54,782 nt of DNA from positions 1 through 54,782 of the forward strand of contig QGNP01000007.1 in NCBI GenBank assembly GCA_003228125.1. Direction: 5' to 3'. Below the pieces are notes generated by a model. It saw nothing but the letters and a program-made list of their open reading frames with translations. It was not told the DNA's origin and ran no database searches. The translations under genes were made by a program, and so were the position numbers. The stretch comes from Chloroflexota bacterium. Lineage in GTDB: Bacteria; Chloroflexota; Dehalococcoidia; UBA2979. Below, one piece after another: positions 21,433 through 28,899 of this stretch (positions are counted from its first letter, which is position 1; each line of letters begins with the position of its first letter).

Positions 21433-21653
21433 ATATCATTGTATATAGTCGAGAAGGATGCCATCTCTGTGATGAGCTGATCGTGTACATTGAACAACAA
21501 AATAGTAATTATAAACTGTCGATAGTTGATATAAGCACTGATAAAAAATTAGAGAAACAGTATAGTGACTTCATTCCAGTGGTTTATATTAATGGTAGTA
21601 TATTTTTTGCTCCAATAGACTACGCTGCCCTTGCTCAGTTATTCAATCAATAA
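21429..21653 (+). CDS. Glutaredoxin-like thiol protein
   Basis: This small protein (74 residues) has a thioredoxin-like fold with the redox pair Cys11-His-Leu-Cys14 right after the first beta strand (IVYSREGCHLC) and the cis-proline region DFIPVVYING. It resembles the DUF836 glutaredoxin group. It overlaps lgt by ATGA, so it is probably translationally coupled. A thiol-disulfide role is likely; the partner is unknown. Confidence 0.85.
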   Translation: MNIIVYSREGCHLCDELIVYIEQQNSNYKLSIVDISTDKKLEKQYSDFIPVVYINGSIFFAPIDYAALAQLFNQ

Positions 21654-21707
21654 TCAGTATCATAAATTGGTATCTATTGTTGATTGAATAACTTTATTAT
21701 GATATTC

Positions 21708-21736
21708 TTGATAAAATTAGTCGTAAATATTATAAA
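21708..21736 (+). promoter_or_regulatory. Promoter of the Rrf2 regulator; transcript probably leaderless
   Basis: TTGATA (21708-21713) and TATAAA (21731-21736) are separated by exactly 17 bases. The -10 element ends seven bases before the ATG at 21744, so transcription should begin at or next to the start codon. There is no Shine-Dalgarno sequence, which fits a leaderless message. Confidence 0.6.
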
Positions 21737-21743
21737 GTACATT

Positions 21744-22160
21744 ATGTTAATAAGCATCAAATGTGATTATGCGCTCCGAGCCCTTATGGAATTAGGTGTG
21801 CATAAAAATGAAATTCCAATTCAGAAAAAAGCTATAGCAGATTCTCGAGGTATTCCTGGGCCTTTCTTAGATCATATTCTTTCTGATTTACGTAGATCAG
21901 GACTGATAAAAAGTTTTAGAGGTCCTAAGGGAGGACATTTATTATCAAAAAATCCTGAAGAAATTACTCTTAAAGAGGTAATTCTTAGTATTGAAGGAGG
22001 AATTTCTTCGCTCGAGTCTGATGAAAATTGCTGTCATAAATGGGTATGGCAAGATTTAGATGAATTAATTGTTACAAAGTTAAATTCAATTTTTTTATCT
22101 GACTTAATAGAAAAAGAAACCGTAGAACAACAAACGAGCGTGACAAGTTACTCAATTTAA
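21744..22160 (+). CDS. Rrf2-family transcriptional regulator
   Basis: Rrf2 proteins are small winged-helix regulators, including IscR, NsrR and CymR. This one has the typical start ISIKCDYALRALMELG, the DNA-binding region IADSRGIPGPFLDHIL, the wing LRRSGLIKSFRGPKGGHLL, and PEEITLKEVILSIEG. The frame opens 20 codons earlier, but those residues do not belong to the family and the promoter sits just before the chosen ATG. Only two adjacent cysteines (Cys96-Cys97) occupy the sensor loop instead of the three spaced cysteines of IscR, so an IscR-type Fe-S cluster is doubtful. Position directly before cysK suggests control of cysteine synthesis, as for CymR. Confidence 0.9.
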   Translation: MLISIKCDYALRALMELGVHKNEIPIQKKAIADSRGIPGPFLDHILSDLRRSGLIKSFRGPKGGHLLSKNPEEITLKEVILSIEGGISSLESDENCCHKWVWQDLDELIVTKLNSIFLSDLIEKETVEQQTSVTSYSI

Positions 22161-22170
22161 GGAGTTTATT

Positions 22171-23088
22171 TTGAATAATAATTTGATTGCTCAAGATGTT
22201 ACTGAGTTAATTGGCAATACCCCTATAGTGAAACTTTCAGATTCATTAACTAACGGTCATTTTGACATCTTTGCTAAGTTTGAAATTTTTAATCCTGGCG
22301 GATCAATAAAAGACAGAATTGCTTTGGCAATGATTAATGAAGCAGAAAAATCTGGAAAATTAAAAAAAGGAGATACTGTTATTGAACCAACAGCAGGCAA
22401 TACAGGCATAGGATTAGCAATGATTTGTGCAGTGAAAGGCTATAAATTAATTTTGACAATGCCTGATGATATGAGTGTTGAACGTAGAAAAATTCTTAAT
22501 AAATTCAATGCAAAGATTATTCTTACTCCTGCTATTGAGGGAATGACGGGAGCAGTATATTTAGCAAAAAAAATTAGTAAAGAGAACGATTATTTTATGC
22601 CGCAACAATTTGAAAATAATGCTAATCCAGATATTCACCAAAATACAACTGGCCCAGAAATCGCGAATAGCCTTACTGTAAATTTTGATGCTTTTGTGTG
22701 TGGCGTAGGAACTGGTGGGACTATTACTGGGGTTGGTAATTTTTTAAAGAAACAAAATACAAATATTAAAATCATTGCTGTAGAACCAGAAAATTCAGCA
22801 GTGTTAAGTGGTTCAAAGCCTGGGCAACATTTAATACAAGGCATTGGTGCTTCATTCCTTCCATCAGTACTCGATACAAAAATATATGATGAAATTATTA
22901 CAGTTAGAGATCAAGAAGCATTGAATATGTCCAATAGGCTAGCGAGTGAAGATGGGTTATTAGTAGGTATTTCTTCAGGAGCTAACGTTTTTGCAGCGAT
23001 TAAATATGCTAAATCTGTAAAGAGACATGTGCAAATAGTGACTATATTATGTGATACTGGTGAACGATATCTATCGATGGGAAATTAA
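22171..23088 (+). CDS. cysK: Cysteine synthase (O-acetylserine sulfhydrylase family)
   Basis: This PLP enzyme makes cysteine from an activated serine and sulfide. Visible are IGNTPIVKL, the PLP lysine in NPGGSIKDR (Lys47), the substrate loop EPTAGNTG (most family members have TSGNT), a GVGTGGTITG phosphate-binding loop and a C-terminal GISSGAN. The start is TTG with an AAGGAG site six bases upstream. It may use free sulfide and O-acetylserine, whereas the second family member at 24572 looks carrier-dependent. A cystathionine beta-synthase activity cannot be excluded. Confidence 0.9.
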   Translation: MNNNLIAQDVTELIGNTPIVKLSDSLTNGHFDIFAKFEIFNPGGSIKDRIALAMINEAEKSGKLKKGDTVIEPTAGNTGIGLAMICAVKGYKLILTMPDDMSVERRKILNKFNAKIILTPAIEGMTGAVYLAKKISKENDYFMPQQFENNANPDIHQNTTGPEIANSLTVNFDAFVCGVGTGGTITGVGNFLKKQNTNIKIIAVEPENSAVLSGSKPGQHLIQGIGASFLPSVLDTKIYDEIITVRDQEALNMSNRLASEDGLLVGISSGANVFAAIKYAKSVKRHVQIVTILCDTGERYLSMGN

Positions 23089-23089
23089 T

Positions 23090-23365
23090 ATGGATGTAAA
23101 CGTATATATACCGACTCCATTTATTAAATTTACAAATGGGCACAGTAATGTGATTGTTAATGAAAAGAATATTCAAGATGCTTTGGAATTTCTTATTAAT
23201 CGACATAAACAATTAAAAGAATTAATATTTGACATAGATGGGCAGATACCTCATCATATTAATATTTATCTTAATAATACTGAAATAAGTAGTTTGAATG
23301 GTACAAAAACATTGTTGAATGATGGTGATCAAATTGCCATCATTCCAGCATTAATAGGAGGTTGA
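23090..23365 (+). CDS. MoaD/ThiS-family sulfur carrier ending in Gly-Gly (CysO-like)
   Basis: This 91-residue beta-grasp protein ends exactly in ALIGG, ready for adenylation and thiocarboxylate formation. The LNDGDQIAIIPALIGG ending is typical of MoaD/CysO carriers. I chose the ATG at 23090, one base after the cysK stop, instead of an upstream TTG inside cysK. The final glycine codons GGA GGT form the ribosome-binding site of the next gene, a MoeB-like activating enzyme. A cysteine-related role is inferred from context. Confidence 0.88.
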   Translation: MDVNVYIPTPFIKFTNGHSNVIVNEKNIQDALEFLINRHKQLKELIFDIDGQIPHHINIYLNNTEISSLNGTKTLLNDGDQIAIIPALIGG

Positions 23366-23367
23366 TA

Positions 23368-24216
23368 ATGGTTAATAATAATGAGAATAATTCGTCTTCT
23401 TCATTTACGCCTGATGAAGTCATGAGGTATTCCAGGCATATGATCATGGATCAAGTTGGTCCATCTGGCCAGCGATCTATAAAGCAGGCAAGAGTATTGG
23501 TTGTAGGTGCTGGAGGACTAGGTTCACCTGTAGCAACTTATTTAGCATTAGGCGGTGTTGGCAAAATAGGGATAGTTGATTTTGATGTTGTGGATTTATC
23601 TAATTTACAAAGACAGATTCTTCATTCAACAAATGATGTTGGAAAACCTAAAATTGAATCTGCTAAAGAATCTTTACTTGCGTATAATCCTAATATAGAG
23701 GTCGTTACCTTTGAAGAACCTTTAGTAGCTGACAATGCTTTTAAAATTATAAATGATTTTGATATAATAGTTAACGGTGCTGATAATTTTGCCACCAGGT
23801 ATCTTGTGTGCGATGCAGCATATTTAAAAAAGAAAACTGTTATTGACGGTTCAGTTCTTCTTTTTGACGGGCAAGCGACCGTATATAAACCAGGCAGTGG
23901 CTGCTATCGTTGCTTATATCCAGCACCTCCACCCCCAGGGTTAGTTCCATCGTGTGCTGAAGCAGGAGTTTTAGGTGCTATGACTGGCTTAGTAGGCTCA
24001 ATTCAAGCCACAGAAACTTTCAAAGAAATTTTAGGTATCGGTGATAGCTTGATAGGAAGATTGGTTTTGATAGATTCTTTATCAATGGATTTTCGAATTA
24101 TGAAGATAAAACAGGATCCTAATTGTCCTTTATGTGGGGATAATCCAACAATAAATGAATTAATAGACTATGATCAATTTTGTGGGACGGCTCCTTTAAA
24201 AGAGGTGCATTCGTAA
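23368..24216 (+). CDS. moeB: MoeB/ThiF-type sulfur-carrier adenylyltransferase
   Basis: This enzyme adenylates the C-terminal glycine of small sulfur carriers. The nucleotide-binding GAGGLGSPV, the DFDVVDLSNLQRQ loop and NGADNFATRY are present. Structural zinc cysteines are CYRC (179/182) and CPLC (253/256), and SCAEAGVLG holds the likely catalytic cysteine (196). At 282 residues it lacks the C-terminal rhodanese domain of MoeZ, so the sulfur must come from another protein. I chose the ATG at 23368, six bases after AGGAGG. It could serve both carriers here and MoaD at 48133. Confidence 0.92.
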   Translation: MVNNNENNSSSSFTPDEVMRYSRHMIMDQVGPSGQRSIKQARVLVVGAGGLGSPVATYLALGGVGKIGIVDFDVVDLSNLQRQILHSTNDVGKPKIESAKESLLAYNPNIEVVTFEEPLVADNAFKIINDFDIIVNGADNFATRYLVCDAAYLKKKTVIDGSVLLFDGQATVYKPGSGCYRCLYPAPPPPGLVPSCAEAGVLGAMTGLVGSIQATETFKEILGIGDSLIGRLVLIDSLSMDFRIMKIKQDPNCPLCGDNPTINELIDYDQFCGTAPLKEVHS

Positions 24217-24281
24217 TCATAAAAAATTTATTGATTTTGAGAAAAACAGTTAGAGTATACATGCATTATAAGGAGTAAAAA

Positions 24282-24563
24282 TTGACAATAAATGTAAGAA
24301 TGGCTGCAGTAATACAGAAAATAACTAATAATCAAAAAGAATTTGTTTCTGAAGGCAGTAATATAAAAGATTTAATTCAAAATATAGAGAAAGAATTTCC
24401 AGGATTTAAGAATCATATTTTGACAGATTCGAATGAAGTACATCAATTTTTAAATATTTATGTTAATGATGAAGATATTAGATTTCTTTCAAATTTAGAG
24501 ACAGCAATTAAAGACGGAGACGTTATTTCTTTTCTACCGGCTCTTGCTGGTGGTTCTTTTTAG
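24282..24563 (+). CDS. MoaD/ThiS-family sulfur carrier with C-terminal GGSF extension (CysO-like)
   Basis: This second beta-grasp carrier (93 residues, TTG start with an AAGGAG site) ends in PALAGGSF. Two residues follow the Gly-Gly, so it cannot be adenylated until trimmed. In other bacteria, carriers with short extensions are cut by JAMM proteases (for example QbsE by QbsD). A JAMM protease is encoded two genes downstream, with cysM in between. This makes the protein the likely CysO of a CysO-CysM-Mec system. It is separated from moeB by 65 bases. Confidence 0.88.
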   Translation: MTINVRMAAVIQKITNNQKEFVSEGSNIKDLIQNIEKEFPGFKNHILTDSNEVHQFLNIYVNDEDIRFLSNLETAIKDGDVISFLPALAGGSF

Positions 24564-24571
24564 GATGCAAT

Positions 24572-25510
24572 ATGCAGGTAGTTAACAATCTCTTAGATTT
24601 AATAGGAAACACTCCCTTAGTTGAAATTTCTCAATTAACAAAAAAAGAGGGAGTAAGAATTTTTGCTAAAATTGAAGGAACAAATCCAACTGGGTCTATT
24701 AAAGATAGAATTGCTCAATATATGTTAGATAAAGCCGAATCTAACGGTGACATAAAACCTGGTCAAACAATATTAGAACCTACCTCAGGAAATACGGGAA
24801 TTGCATTAGCCCTTCAAGGAAAAATTAGAGGATATCCTGTAAAAGTTGTAATGCCTGCTTCTGTAAGTGAGGAAAGATTTCAGTTATTAAAAACTTATGG
24901 TGCTGAAATTATAGTTTCTCCTGGGCATTTAGGAAGCAATGGTGCAGTTGCTTTGTCAAAAGAAATTAGCAAAGAGCATCCTGAGTGGTTTTATCCCTGC
25001 CAGTATGAAAATGCAGCGAATCCATTAGCGCATTATGAAACAACAGGACCAGAAATCATTGCTCAAATGCCAGACATTACACATTTTGTATCTGGACTAG
25101 GTACTGGTGGAACATTGACTGGAGTTGGTAAATTTTTGAAAGAACAGAATAAAGATATAAAAATTATTGCGGCGGCACCTCATCCAGATGATTTAGTGCA
25201 AGGCTTAAGAAGTCTTGAGGATGGCTATGTACCACCAGTTTTTGATCCTTCAGTTCTTGACGGTCAAATTGTTGTTGATTCTAAAACATCATTTGCAACA
25301 ACGAAAAAATTGATGTCTTTATTTGGTATTTTTTCAGGAATTTCATGCGGTGCTGTAGTTCGAGCTGCCGAGATGCTTGCAGAGAGAATTGATGAAGGAA
25401 ACATAGTGCTTGTTTTAGCAGATGGTGGCTGGAAATACTTATCTACAAATTTGTGGACAAAAGACTATTCAGAAATAGAAGAAGATGTCAAGGATACTTT
25501 GTGGTGGTAA
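24572..25510 (+). CDS. cysM: CysM-type cysteine synthase (likely uses O-phosphoserine and a carrier thiocarboxylate)
   Basis: This PLP enzyme resembles Mycobacterium CysM, which uses O-phosphoserine and CysO thiocarboxylate. Visible are IGNTPLVEI, the PLP lysine in TGSIKDR (Lys44), EPTSGNTG and GLGTGGTLTG. As recalled from the mycobacterial protein, LRSLEDGYVP matches the region with the phosphoserine-specific arginine, and GGWKYLST plus the LWW end match its C-terminal tail. It starts nine bases after the GGSF carrier and 25 bases before the JAMM gene. Carrier dependence is inferred from sequence resemblance and neighbours. Confidence 0.9.
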   Translation: MQVVNNLLDLIGNTPLVEISQLTKKEGVRIFAKIEGTNPTGSIKDRIAQYMLDKAESNGDIKPGQTILEPTSGNTGIALALQGKIRGYPVKVVMPASVSEERFQLLKTYGAEIIVSPGHLGSNGAVALSKEISKEHPEWFYPCQYENAANPLAHYETTGPEIIAQMPDITHFVSGLGTGGTLTGVGKFLKEQNKDIKIIAAAPHPDDLVQGLRSLEDGYVPPVFDPSVLDGQIVVDSKTSFATTKKLMSLFGIFSGISCGAVVRAAEMLAERIDEGNIVLVLADGGWKYLSTNLWTKDYSEIEEDVKDTLWW

Positions 25511-25535
25511 AAACTAAATTTCTTAGGACTGAAGT

Positions 25536-25970
25536 ATGCTTTTAAAGATAGAAAAAAAATTTAAAGATTTTATTATTAATCATGCAAAAAAAACTATGCC
25601 AAATGAAGCATGTGGGATAATTCATTCGATTAATGCTGTGCCTACAAGCATTTATGAGGTTACTAATATTGCGCATAGTCCATATAGATATGAAATGGAT
25701 GGAATTGAGCAATTAAATTTAGAAAAGAAGCGAGAAAAAAATGGAGAAGATTTGTTTGCTATTTATCATTCACATGTAGCAACAAAGGCAGAGCCTTCAC
25801 CAACTGATGTGCGGATGGCTTTTTTCCCTCCAGGTAATTTTAAAACAGATCCAATGTTTGATAGCATATACTATATATTAATCTCTCTTGAACATACTGA
25901 AGCTGATGTTAGATTTTTTAAAATTGAAAAGGGACCAATAGTTAAAGAAATAGATGTTTTGTTTAATTGA
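25536..25970 (+). CDS. mec: JAMM/MPN metalloprotease (Mec-like)
   Basis: Mec releases cysteine from the CysO-cysteine adduct; related enzymes also trim carrier tails. The zinc motif is complete: Glu24 in NEACG, then His78-x-His80 with seven residues to Ser88 and Asp91 (YHSHVATKAEPSPTD). The length of 144 residues matches stand-alone bacterial JAMM proteins. Its position behind cysM and two carriers gives it two plausible jobs here: cutting off the SF dipeptide of the second carrier, and hydrolysing the carrier-cysteine bond. Confidence 0.92.
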   Translation: MLLKIEKKFKDFIINHAKKTMPNEACGIIHSINAVPTSIYEVTNIAHSPYRYEMDGIEQLNLEKKREKNGEDLFAIYHSHVATKAEPSPTDVRMAFFPPGNFKTDPMFDSIYYILISLEHTEADVRFFKIEKGPIVKEIDVLFN

Positions 25971-25989
25971 AATCATAAGTCAGTAGTTT

Positions 25990-26544
25990 ATGAAAGATAA
26001 ATTCATTGATAAAAGCGGATATATAAATACAGTATATTTTTCATTAGGTACAAATGTGGGCGATCGATTGGTCAATTTAAATCAAGCATTTGCAATGATG
26101 AATCAAAATGGAATAGAGATTTTACAAGTTTCTTCAATTTATCAAACTTCACATTGGTCCAATGAAATATCATCTGTTCCTTATCCAGATTATTATAATG
26201 TTAGCTGTAAAGCACGAACAAATTTAGAACCTATTAAATTACTGGAAACAATTAAAAGCATTGAAAAAAAAATAGGTCGTAATTTAGAAAATGCAAAGAA
26301 TTTTCCTAGAGAAATTGACATTGATATATTATTTTATAATTCAATTATAATGAAAGAAATTGACATTGAGATTCCTCATCCTAGGTTTCATTTGAGAGGA
26401 TTTGTATTAGTACCATTGAATGAAATAGCATTTAATTATATTAATCCTAAGGATAAGTTATCTATAAAAAATATTTTAAATAATTTAACAGCGAGAGAAC
26501 TTATGGGAATCAAGATAATGAAAGACATTCAATTAAATTATTAA
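25990..26544 (+). CDS. folK: 2-amino-4-hydroxy-6-hydroxymethyldihydropteridine pyrophosphokinase
   Basis: FolK transfers pyrophosphate to the pterin in folate synthesis. The family pattern is clear: YFSLGTNVGDR, SSIYQTSHW, YYNVSCKART, IEKKIGR, FPREIDIDILFYN and IPHPRFHLRGFVLVPL. The length (184 residues) is usual. It follows the JAMM gene by 20 bases. Other folate genes are not in the window. Confidence 0.93.
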   Translation: MKDKFIDKSGYINTVYFSLGTNVGDRLVNLNQAFAMMNQNGIEILQVSSIYQTSHWSNEISSVPYPDYYNVSCKARTNLEPIKLLETIKSIEKKIGRNLENAKNFPREIDIDILFYNSIIMKEIDIEIPHPRFHLRGFVLVPLNEIAFNYINPKDKLSIKNILNNLTARELMGIKIMKDIQLNY

Positions 26545-26559
26545 ATTATTAAATTATTA

Positions 26560-26733
26560 TTAAGTTATGAAATTAGGAATGCCATCTTTAATATAAAATT
26601 TCTTATTACAGGATTTGTTGATGCATAGTAAATTGCCTATTATTATTTCTTCATTATTTTGTTCATCAATAGATAATTTTAATTCACTCTTGCATAGAGG
26701 GCACGCAATAATTTTTGTAATTTTTTCTAACAT
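26560..26733 (-). CDS. Trm112/YcaR-like small zinc-ribbon protein
   Basis: This 57-residue minus-strand gene is easy to miss. Its translation has CPLC at 11-14, then Cys37 and Cys42 (LLCINKSC), and ends KFYIKDGIPNFIT. The spacing and the DGIPN ending are the pattern of the Trm112/UPF0434 family, small zinc proteins that can act as partners of methyltransferases. No Shine-Dalgarno sequence is visible before the ATG at 26731-26733. It runs against folK, ending 16 bases from its stop. Confidence 0.75.
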   Translation of the reverse strand: MLEKITKIIACPLCKSELKLSIDEQNNEEIIIGNLLCINKSCNKKFYIKDGIPNFIT

Positions 26734-26793
26734 AGTAAGTTTTAAGATAAATGTCTATTCTTTAGAAATCTTACATGAGATGAAAGTGAAATA

Positions 26794-27354
26794 ATGAAAT
26801 TGTATGAATTAAATCATTCAAAAATTTTAATAGATAATAATCTTATTATTATAAGACCTGAAAAAAGATCACTATATGTCGCAATGTTACAAGGAATTTT
26901 ATCTGGGATAATTTTTATAATTTTTTATAATTTTGCTAGTTATATGCACTTCTTTATTTTAATTGCAATGTTTTTTGTAGCAATGTTTTTATCTATACTT
27001 TCAATTTTAGGATTGATATATTCAATATGGGGAAGCAAATCAATAATTAATGGGGCAATCAAAAAAATTGTATGGCAACAGGGACTTTTTGGCTTAGGAA
27101 TTGGTACTGAAAAAGCTATAAGTTTTAAAAAAATAAAAAATGTTGAAATTTGCATAGATGTTAATGAACAAAATTATGCGCATAATTTTGTTCTAATTGA
27201 AATTAATGCTATTAGTAATGATGATATTAAAACAAATTTAGTTTCTGAATTTGGGCAAAGGGCATACTTAGATATTTTAAGTATGCAAATTAATGAAATT
27301 GCTGAGGAAATAGTTAATTTAATTGGATGTGAATTAATATTGTCAAAAACTTAA
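26794..27354 (+). CDS. Unknown two-helix membrane protein, possible bacterial PH-like domain
   Basis: I do not recognise a named family. Of 186 residues, about 30-85 form two membrane segments (from MLQGILSGIIFIIF to LSILGLIYSIW). The part after them, with IKKIVWQQGLFG and KAISFKKIKNVEIC, has the beta-rich look of bacterial PH-like domains. The last 40 residues look helical. It lies alone between the Trm112-like gene and purF, so the context is uninformative. Confidence 0.65.
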   Translation: MKLYELNHSKILIDNNLIIIRPEKRSLYVAMLQGILSGIIFIIFYNFASYMHFFILIAMFFVAMFLSILSILGLIYSIWGSKSIINGAIKKIVWQQGLFGLGIGTEKAISFKKIKNVEICIDVNEQNYAHNFVLIEINAISNDDIKTNLVSEFGQRAYLDILSMQINEIAEEIVNLIGCELILSKT

Positions 27355-27454
27355 GTGCATTCATTTTCTAAGTGGATTGTTAAAGTAGACTATATTTAGT
27401 AGATTGGTGATGAAGAAAAAACTGTATATTTAATTATAATCTGAAAGATTTCTC

Positions 27455-28879
27455 GTGACTCCTAACTTAAGGGAAAAATGTGGCGTAGTAGGAATTTTTA
27501 TTCCAAATGAAAATGTTTCTCGTCTAACTTTTCTTAGTTTATATGCATTGCAACACCGAGGTCAAGAGTGCGCAGGAATTGCAACTTTTAATAAAAATAA
27601 AATTTCTGTACATGCATCAATGGGGCTGGTTAATCAAGTTTTTAATCAAGGCATCCTTGATCAATTAAAGGGTAATTTTTCTATCGGTCATACTCGATAC
27701 TCAACAACAGGTTCTAGTAGTTCTATTAATGCTCAGCCTTTACTATTTGATTGTGAGCTTGGCTCTATAGCCGTTTCACATAATGGCAATATTGTTAATG
27801 CTGATATTCTTAGATATGATTTAGAAAAACAAGGTGTTCAATTTATAACATCCAGTGACACAGAAGTATTAGCACAGTTAATTTGTGTTGCTCCAGGCAA
27901 GAATTGGCAAGAAAAGATTAAGTATATGATGCAGAAAGTTGAGGGGGCATATTCTCTAGCTGTTTTAGTAAAAGATAAAATTTATGCAGTAAGAGATCCT
28001 TTTGGGATACGACCTTTATCTTTAGGAAAGATTAACGATGGATGGATTTTTGCTTCTGAAACGTGTGCCTTTGATCACCTAGGGGCAGAATATGTTAGAG
28101 ATATTGAAGCAGGTGAAATTTTAGAAATTAGTAATTCAGGTAATTTTTCATTGCAAGCAATTAAAAGTAAACAACAAGCCTTTTGTTTACTTGAATATAT
28201 TTATTTTGCTCGTCCAGATTCAAAATTCAATAACAATCTTATACATCCTGTTCGACAGCAAATGGGTAAATTACTTGCAAGGGAATATCCAGTAGATGCT
28301 GATATGGTCATCGGAGTTCCTGATTCTGCAATTGCGGCAGCGCTTGGTTACTCTCAAGAGTCAAATATTCCTTATGGAGAAGCTTTAATGAAGAATAGAT
28401 ACGTAGGAAGGACATTTATACAGCCAAATCAGTCTCTTCGTGAAAGAAATGTGCAGTTAAAATTTAATCCTATGTCAGAAATAATTAAAGGAAAAAGAAT
28501 TATTCTTGTAGATGATTCAATTGTAAGAGGAACGACTACTCCACGAGTTATTAATATGCTTCGTAGTGCGGGAGCAACTGAAGTTCATATGAGAATTACA
28601 TCTCCTCCTATTGTCAACCCTTGCTTTTATGGAGTAGATATGGCAAACAAGGCTGAATTGATAGCAAATCACAAATCAATTCAGGAAATTGAAAAACATA
28701 TTGGAGCTGATTCATTAGGGTATCTTTCGATTGAAAACACAATTTTAGCTACTAAGACTGAAAAAAATACACTATGTGATGCATGTTTTACTGGAAACTA
28801 TCCTACCAGTGTGCCTTTACAATTTGATAAGATGCAAATGGAGTCTGCAACTTCAGACAGACACGAATTAAATTTTTAA
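27455..28879 (+). CDS. purF: Amidophosphoribosyltransferase
   Basis: PurF catalyses the first step of purine synthesis, moving ammonia from glutamine to PRPP. After an eight-residue leader the catalytic cysteine appears in EKCGVVGIF (Cys9), so the leader is probably removed. ALQHRGQECAGIAT and the PRPP motif LVDDSIVRGTT are present. The four cysteines that hold the Fe-S cluster in the B. subtilis-type enzyme appear to be present: one in AFCLLEYIYFARPDS, one in NPCFYGVD and two in LCDACF. The start is GTG. purM follows by 20 bases. Confidence 0.95.
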   Translation: MTPNLREKCGVVGIFIPNENVSRLTFLSLYALQHRGQECAGIATFNKNKISVHASMGLVNQVFNQGILDQLKGNFSIGHTRYSTTGSSSSINAQPLLFDCELGSIAVSHNGNIVNADILRYDLEKQGVQFITSSDTEVLAQLICVAPGKNWQEKIKYMMQKVEGAYSLAVLVKDKIYAVRDPFGIRPLSLGKINDGWIFASETCAFDHLGAEYVRDIEAGEILEISNSGNFSLQAIKSKQQAFCLLEYIYFARPDSKFNNNLIHPVRQQMGKLLAREYPVDADMVIGVPDSAIAAALGYSQESNIPYGEALMKNRYVGRTFIQPNQSLRERNVQLKFNPMSEIIKGKRIILVDDSIVRGTTTPRVINMLRSAGATEVHMRITSPPIVNPCFYGVDMANKAELIANHKSIQEIEKHIGADSLGYLSIENTILATKTEKNTLCDACFTGNYPTSVPLQFDKMQMESATSDRHELNF

Positions 28880-28899
28880 TACTTTAAAGGAATCAATGT

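Noticed and set aside
24231-24261. Promoter before the GGSF carrier (TTGATT, TATACA)
   Set aside because: The spacing is 19 bases and both boxes are weak. In AT-rich DNA such matches are common, so I did not list it.
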